Of a stretch of DNA of 12,149 nucleotides, positions 8,701-12,149 are shown piece after piece. The DNA is taken from contig CALGUT010000002.1 of assembly GCA_937920335.1 (NCBI GenBank), positions 1 to 12,149 on the forward strand. The letters run 5' to 3'. Position 1 is the stretch's first letter. The number at the start of each line of letters is the position of its first letter. This stretch comes from an uncultured Opitutales bacterium. GTDB lineage: Bacteria > Verrucomicrobiota > Verrucomicrobiia > Opitutales > UBA2995. The notes under the pieces were generated by a model that saw only the letters and a list, made by a program, of their open reading frames with translations, was not told the DNA's origin and ran no database searches. Both the position numbers and the translations under genes were made by a program.

Positions 8701-9464
8701 ATGAAGGCCTTGGGGTAACGGATGGGTTAGATCAAAACCAGGCAAGCCAAACCGACACCCTCGATCAGGTGTCAGAAGGTTATGAAATCGAATTGGTGGC
8801 CAACCCCATGCGAGGACTGCGCGTATTGATGAACGTTGCCAAAGTGGAAACGGCCAATAGCAACATAGCCCCTATCATGCGTCAATGGATCGAAGAAGAC
8901 TTCGGCCCCTGGCATGCAGGCACGCCTGCAAATCCGAGCTTCTTTGGCGACCTGCACCGCGGGAACCCATTCCTGAAGCCTCAGTATTCGAATGACAATA
9001 CCAATGCCAACAATTGGGCCGACAACGTCTTGCAAGACTGGGAAGTTATCAAAGCCCAGGAAGGCACCTTCTCTCCAGAAGTTCGTAAATGGCGCTTCAA
9101 TGGGGTGGTTAACTACGACTTCCAGGAAGGCTTCCTGCAGGGCTTCGGAACCGGTTTCAGTGTTCGTTACCAATCCAGAGTTGCCATTGGATTCCCAATC
9201 GCACCCGATGCTGACGGCATCCCGAAACCGGATATCGAAAATCCCTTCTACGGACCTTCCGACATCAATTGGGGCTTCCGCTTCTCGTACCGCAAACGCA
9301 TCTGGGACAACAAGGTCAACTGGCGCTTGCAGCTCAACCTGAGCAACGTGTTCTCAGACGAACGTGATCTCATTCCAGTTCGGGTTAACGATGTCGGAAC
9401 GATCGCCCAGTCCAGAACGTCAGCTCCCAAAGGCTGGGTCCTCTCCAGTCGCTTCGACTGGTAG
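5748..9464 (+). CDS. TonB-dependent outer-membrane receptor, large (1238 aa)
   Basis: This is a complete TonB-dependent receptor that would import an unknown ligand through the outer membrane. A long n-region precedes the hydrophobic core (SGLFLILGLFILPLGLFA, 24-41), with cleavage likely after A41. An acidic stretch (EEDGEEDE, 43-50) leads to the TonB-box-like IFEISPFVI at 51-59. The plug spans about 67-205: GYIASSTLAGTRLR at 66-79, VQVITTEFLDDIGA at 89-102, RVRGLGAPD at 149-157 and IEINRGANAILFGLGSPSG at 177-195. The rest is the barrel, rich in aromatic and N/D/G-containing strands. The C-terminus GWVLSSRFDW ends in an aromatic residue, as expected for barrel assembly. At 1238 aa it is long for the superfamily, consistent with large extracellular loops. 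The ATG at 5748 gives this product; an in-frame ATG at 5769 would also keep the signal peptide, and neither has a Shine-Dalgarno sequence. It is a paralogue of the following gene and has its own terminator. Uptake of a sulfated glycan fragment is inferred from the nearby sulfatases. Confidence 0.95.
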   Translation: MLQPFTSMNRLTTYTDWPTANARSGLFLILGLFILPLGLFAQEEDGEEDEIFEISPFVIQEGEETGYIASSTLAGTRLRSSLQDIGASVQVITTEFLDDIGATESTDLLLFTTGTEAAGLGGNFSGGEARGDDRVVVGGVLSNPQGANRVRGLGAPDNTRDFFLTDIPFDSYNTGRIEINRGANAILFGLGSPSGVLNAGLNKAVFDTINQIDVRVQDGGSQLSTRGTFDFNRVLIEDKLAIRVNAMQADRNFSQEPAFQDQERYYVTGTWKPMENTVIRASYENGHIRANNPDPVGPLQAIDEYIREIGRLHTAQLLDPDFANEAPLPLTIDPWRTSMREVNDLNQKLNQQINGEDIYPNPFGNQGFGQSLGAVWGSDTAEPDFGFPGVIPNSGPQRPDFLPDVPGFQHKVYYDFQRPAADAPPNPRNPRGGRNFRRIDNAGARSVSPFFGVFEGFNDLDLFDFSKNLLSGSAPFQNRDFDAFHASLEQTFLENKLGFELAFYEQHFKQNVFNGFPGRTMGVMIDVNETLPIGSFDHNTDPFTPVQTQANPNFGRPFMVGKASESRRTNDRKSWRWTGFGEIDTRDIFGDNIFTTIAGRHVLTGLVATQEVDSRNVNLSQREFGPREANLNENFGTNPDPRHFDYLVYLGDAVDLTSNPAGITRDMFQINPINNQQVWNPGGPPIRTTYFDFDKQEMVTYDLERKLAGVNGEYSGTVNDSLAAIMQSFLLDENLVTTVGWRQDEVTNTLRNTPILIGTQIADESIDSLGIVNNEYDWTGTIARNEEGEYLFEEGDVTFVKEDIFSWGAVLKLPNAWNPFDWMDHASFFYNTSENFQPAPGREDHLGRQLASPTGETKDIGFNFTFGDNKYNLRINRFEAAIANADNGAVNRVFAQAAPGAIRGFINNMLTDLANDDFEELDEDEQSPDFGEKRYIEFSEAEQIFNDYTQYLGATIDRQNNQITLDESNPYHRLWIENNWRLTFNEGLGVTDGLDQNQASQTDTLDQVSEGYEIELVANPMRGLRVLMNVAKVETANSNIAPIMRQWIEEDFGPWHAGTPANPSFFGDLHRGNPFLKPQYSNDNTNANNWADNVLQDWEVIKAQEGTFSPEVRKWRFNGVVNYDFQEGFLQGFGTGFSVRYQSRVAIGFPIAPDADGIPKPDIENPFYGPSDINWGFRFSYRKRIWDNKVNWRLQLNLSNVFSDERDLIPVRVNDVGTIAQSRTSAPKGWVLSSRFDW

Positions 9465-9491
9465 CGTTCATAGAGTCTAATTCTTCTTTTG

Positions 9492-9521
9492 AAAGGGTCC
9501 GGCATTTGCCGGGCTTTTTTT
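9492..9521 (+). terminator. Rho-independent terminator of first tandem receptor gene
   Basis: A stem CCGGC (9499-9503) and GCCGG (9508-9512) with loop ATTT is followed by GC and seven T residues (9515-9521). The stem extends outward with wobble and A-T pairs (AAAGGGT against GCTTTTT). It starts 28 bases after the receptor stop codon, so it should end that transcript and insulate the downstream receptor gene. Confidence 0.85.
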
Positions 9522-9580
9522 GTTTCATAAACTCCTGAAATCCAATCGATTAATGAATCCAGAATTTTGATTCAAAACGA

Positions 9581-9610
9581 TTGACAATCCAGGTTTTTTA
9601 AAGGCAACAT
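9581..9610 (+). promoter_or_regulatory. Candidate promoter for second tandem receptor
   Basis: A perfect TTGACA (9581-9586) lies 226 bases before the start codon, against 200 bases for the matching hexamer before the first receptor. The -10 region is weak: CAACAT at 9605-9610 after an 18-base spacer, three of six matches. The similar placement in both paralogues is the main support. Confidence 0.25.
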
Positions 9611-9640
9611 GTTGACCTAGCCCATCTATCGCATCTGACG

Positions 9641-9655
9641 GTGACCCCACGTCAC
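9641..9655. promoter_or_regulatory. Dyad GTGAC-CCCAC-GTCAC
   Basis: A perfect 5-base inverted repeat surrounds the spacer CCCAC, the same five bases that form the loop of the dyads at 5687-5707 and 9756-9773. It lies about 150 bases before the second receptor start. A 5-base dyad alone is expected by chance in a spacer of this size; the shared CCCAC is what makes it worth listing. Confidence 0.2.
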
Positions 9656-9715
9656 TCCATATGCCGGGTGAGGTTATTCTTCCAAATCTACAATCTTCCA
9701 GATCATACCCATTCT

Positions 9716-9732
9716 GCGGGTCATGCACCCGC
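9716..9732. promoter_or_regulatory. GC-rich 6-bp hairpin or operator in receptor leader
   Basis: GCGGGT (9716-9721) and ACCCGC (9727-9732) are perfectly complementary around CATGC. No T-run follows, so it is not an intrinsic terminator. It lies 24 bases before the GTTCCCCAC dyad and 74 bases before the receptor start. It could be an operator half-site pair or an RNA hairpin in the leader. Confidence 0.3.
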
Positions 9733-9755
9733 TGAATTCAATCATTACCGGAAAC

Positions 9756-9773
9756 AGGTTCCCCACAGAACCT
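9756..9773 (+). promoter_or_regulatory. Leader dyad with GTTCCCCAC core (copy 2)
   Basis: AGGTTC (9756-9761) and GAACCT (9768-9773) are perfectly complementary around CCCACA. The core GTTCCCCAC-(A)-GAAC matches the element before the first receptor, differing by one inserted A in the loop. It ends 33 bases before the start codon. Preservation of both arms and loop in two leaders suggests a shared binding site or RNA structure. Confidence 0.4.
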
Positions 9774-9806
9774 TGGACGTACTACATACTACAAACCTCA
9801 ATAAAC

Positions 9807-12149
9807 ATGACTAAACTACCTGTGTACTCAAAATGGCTTTTAGCCAATGCCTGGGCTCTCTTGCTCCCTGGGGTGGTCTTACCGCTAGGCCTCGCAGCCC
9901 AAGAAGACGAAGAGGATAAGATCATCGAGATATCCCCGTTTGAGATTTCAGAAGACTCTGATATCGGTTACCTTGCCTCCCAAACGATGGCAGGCGGTCG
10001 TCTCAGAACCGATCTCCGCAACATCGGCTCATCCATTCAAGTCGTAACGGCCGAATTTATGGAGGATGTCGGTGCCACAGGAATTGAAGAACTCCTTCAA
10101 TATACGACCAGTACTGAAGTTGCCGGTAACTTGGGTAACTTCACCGGCGTCGGTGAAGGCTTGGACGGACAGGTAAATTCAGGTGGCGCACGGGGAAACC
10201 CGGATGGCACTTCCCGTGTTAGAGGGCTCGCTGCACCAGACCGCACAAGAAATTTCTACAAAACGGATATCCCTTTCGATACCTACAACACCGATAGAAT
10301 CGATATCAACCGTGGAGCAAACTCGTTCCTGTTTGGTCTCGGTTCTCCGGCTGGTCTCATTAATAACGGGATGGCACGAGCGCATTTCGAAGACACGGGA
10401 GAGGTCGCATTCCGCGTTGGTAGCGGGGGTAGCAGCCCGTCCTATCGGATATCCGGCAATATCAATAAAGTACTAATCGAAGATATGCTAGCGATACGGG
10501 TTGCCGTCCTCCATGACGCTACCCAATACCGCCAGGAACCCACCTATAAAGATGATGATCGTGTTTATGGCACTTTCACCTTCCAGCCATTTAAGAATCC
10601 GAATACTGTAATTCGAGGCTACTTCGAAAAAGGTAAGGTAAACGGAAACGCTGCTGACGTGGTTGGCCCCGTATCTAACTTGGACACATTTCTGAACAAT
10701 CCATTACAAGGACGGTTGGCTCTCGATATCGTAGCCAACATGAGAAATTTCAATCACGCTGAAGGCCCCAATAATGCCAGAAACAGCAGACCTGATAGAA
10801 ACCCGGATGGTATTCCACGCCGAAACCTGGGAGATGCCGAAATCATCGAAGAAACGACCGGTGTTGGCTGGGGATTTCTCTGGGACGGTTCCAATGGCGC
10901 CGAACCTTCCGGGACATTTAACGGCAGAATCCGCGGTGCTGACCAAACCACTACGGCCGCCAGAAATCCGTTTTTCGATCCTCTCACATTCAACGGACGA
11001 ACCAATGCCCCCTACTCGCTTTCACACGGAAACGTAGCACAGATCCGCGGGGAAGGTTATGCCTACCAAGGACTGACTGATCTGGAAACATTTGATTTCT
11101 CGAAATACAACCTCGGTTGGGATAACGATCTGTATACCCGCGATTTCAAAAACTATAACATCGCGATTGAGCAACTCCTCTTCAACGGCAACGTAGGTTT
11201 CGAACTGGGTTACGATTTCCAGACCCTTTTCCGCTCTGATTACAACGCATTCAGCAACGGCGCAGCACGCCTCGCGGTGGATATCAATTTATCACGCCCC
11301 GTGCCACTGGACCTCAATTACGCCGATTCCGGGAATCTCGCCTACGAGGCAAACCCGAACTTTGGCCGGATCATGATTGAAACCAATGCCAACTTACGGG
11401 AATCCGTCTTCGACCGTGAAACCTTGCGCTTCACCGGTTTCCTCAAGCACAGCTTCAAGGATCAACTTGATGACAGTTTCTGGGGTAAGCTGCTGGGCGA
11501 CCACACTATCACGACGCTTCTCGATGATTACACCGAAGATGAACAATTCGTACCCTACAAACTCGCCTCTTACGGCAATCCTGATCCAGCGATTCATCTT
11601 GGACCTGCAAATGCACAACAAGCCTTTAATGGTGCAAGAAACGTGCGTAACCTTGTTTACGTAGGCCCCGCACAGCCTGAAGCATTTACCGACATTAGTT
11701 TCGGCCTCAATGATTTCATCATCGAACCCGCCAAATACGACTTAAGAGGCGTTGATGGCAAGGAATTCGACATCATCTATTGGGATCTTGGAGAAGACAC
11801 GACTCAGGACAATTTCGGACAGGGCAGAAATGATACTGGAAATGAAGAATTCAGGAGAGGAACCTTTGTTCCAAGTACTACTCCAAACAAGAATCACCGC
11901 CTGATGCACACAGAAGTTGAATCGGTCGCATTCAACTCACAATCTTCCATCTTCGATAATCTTGTGGTCGTAAATATGGGTTGGCGCACCGACACGGTGA
12001 AGACTTGGTTGAACACCGAAGCCCAACCCTCAGGATTCCACGAAATACCTGATCTGAGTCCAGCAGGCTGGAATTTGGAAGAGGGTAATGCGACTTACCG
12101 GGAAATTGACTCTGAAATCTTCGGGTACGGAGCCGTCTTAAATTGGCCT
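9807..12149 (+). CDS. TonB-dependent outer-membrane receptor, N-terminal 781 codons (runs off right edge)
   Basis: This is a second large receptor whose frame stays open to the window end. The signal peptide has hydrophobic core LLANAWALLLPGVVLPLGLA (11-30) and a likely cut after A31. An acidic segment (EDEED, 33-37) leads to the TonB-box-like IIEISPFEI at 39-47. The plug follows with GYLASQTMAGGRLR at 54-67, IQVVTAEFMEDVGA at 77-90, RVRGLAAPD at 137-145 and IDINRGANSFLFGLGSPAG at 165-183. This last block is identical to the preceding gene's block at 15 of 19 positions, so the two are paralogues that have diverged more in the barrel. Barrel strands run from about residue 200 to the edge. The ATG at 9807 gives a compact signal peptide; there is no Shine-Dalgarno sequence. 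The gene follows its paralogue after a terminator and has its own leader with several dyads. The ligand is unknown; a related but distinct one from that of its neighbour is a reasonable inference. Confidence 0.93.
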   Translation, partial: MTKLPVYSKWLLANAWALLLPGVVLPLGLAAQEDEEDKIIEISPFEISEDSDIGYLASQTMAGGRLRTDLRNIGSSIQVVTAEFMEDVGATGIEELLQYTTSTEVAGNLGNFTGVGEGLDGQVNSGGARGNPDGTSRVRGLAAPDRTRNFYKTDIPFDTYNTDRIDINRGANSFLFGLGSPAGLINNGMARAHFEDTGEVAFRVGSGGSSPSYRISGNINKVLIEDMLAIRVAVLHDATQYRQEPTYKDDDRVYGTFTFQPFKNPNTVIRGYFEKGKVNGNAADVVGPVSNLDTFLNNPLQGRLALDIVANMRNFNHAEGPNNARNSRPDRNPDGIPRRNLGDAEIIEETTGVGWGFLWDGSNGAEPSGTFNGRIRGADQTTTAARNPFFDPLTFNGRTNAPYSLSHGNVAQIRGEGYAYQGLTDLETFDFSKYNLGWDNDLYTRDFKNYNIAIEQLLFNGNVGFELGYDFQTLFRSDYNAFSNGAARLAVDINLSRPVPLDLNYADSGNLAYEANPNFGRIMIETNANLRESVFDRETLRFTGFLKHSFKDQLDDSFWGKLLGDHTITTLLDDYTEDEQFVPYKLASYGNPDPAIHLGPANAQQAFNGARNVRNLVYVGPAQPEAFTDISFGLNDFIIEPAKYDLRGVDGKEFDIIYWDLGEDTTQDNFGQGRNDTGNEEFRRGTFVPSTTPNKNHRLMHTEVESVAFNSQSSIFDNLVVVNMGWRTDTVKTWLNTEAQPSGFHEIPDLSPAGWNLEEGNATYREIDSEIFGYGAVLNWP

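Larger units (their letters stand above)
9465..9806 (+). other. Intergenic spacer between tandem receptor genes
   Basis: This 342-bp spacer holds no supportable gene. It contains an intrinsic terminator for the first receptor (9492-9521), a candidate -35 box (9581), three dyad symmetries (9641-9655, 9716-9732, 9756-9773) and, 16 bases before the ATG, the hexamer CATACT, which also occurs 14 bases before the first receptor's ATG. The spacer therefore looks like a full terminator-promoter-leader unit, so the two receptors can be transcribed separately. Confidence 0.6.

Noticed and set aside
10704..11005. Minus-strand open frames inside the right-edge receptor
   Set aside because: They are shadows of a continuous plus-strand receptor frame with conserved plug and barrel features.
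1..12149. CRISPR arrays, tRNA or rRNA genes, insertion sequences, phage or defence genes
   Set aside because: I looked for direct repeat arrays, transposase motifs, cloverleaf-like stretches and conserved rRNA segments and found none; nothing supports a mobile or defence element here.

Overview
The window looks like a chromosomal segment of a Gram-negative bacterium of the Verrucomicrobiota, most likely an Opitutae-type lineage. This is inferred from two large TonB-dependent receptors that carry, just after the signal peptide, an acidic segment and an 'EISPF' TonB-box-like motif followed by a 'GY-AS-T-AG-RLR' plug start, a pattern I associate with the expanded receptor families of that phylum. 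Base composition is moderate, and none of the six genes has a convincing Shine-Dalgarno sequence. Nothing in the sequence proves the taxonomy.

Layout. Positions 1-5340 are all on the minus strand. In transcription order they are: a secreted protein with a TonB-C-like end (4177-5340), a secreted S1 sulfatase (2489-4039), a second S1 sulfatase without signal peptide whose start is one base after the previous stop (1078-2487), and the N-terminal third or so of a TonB-dependent receptor of a different subfamily that runs off the left edge (1-918). A divergent intergenic region of about 400 bp (5341-5747) separates these from two plus-strand, tandem, paralogous TonB-dependent receptors. The first (5748-9464, 1238 aa) is complete and ends at a clear intrinsic terminator (9492-9521). 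The second (9807-12149) runs off the right edge after 781 codons. A 342-bp spacer between them holds the terminator, a candidate promoter and several dyad symmetries.

How it may work together. Three outer-membrane receptors, a protein with a TonB-type C-terminal fold and two cysteine-type sulfatases suggest uptake of a sulfated substrate (plausibly an algal or host sulfated glycan), with desulfation in the periplasm and in the cytoplasm. The substrate is not determined. No glycoside hydrolase, SusD-like protein, sulfatase-maturing enzyme or regulator lies in the window. The most interesting sequence-level signal is a hairpin-like dyad with the shared core GTTCCCCAC in the leaders of both tandem receptor genes, about 35-45 bases before the start codon. 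It could be a shared operator or RNA element.
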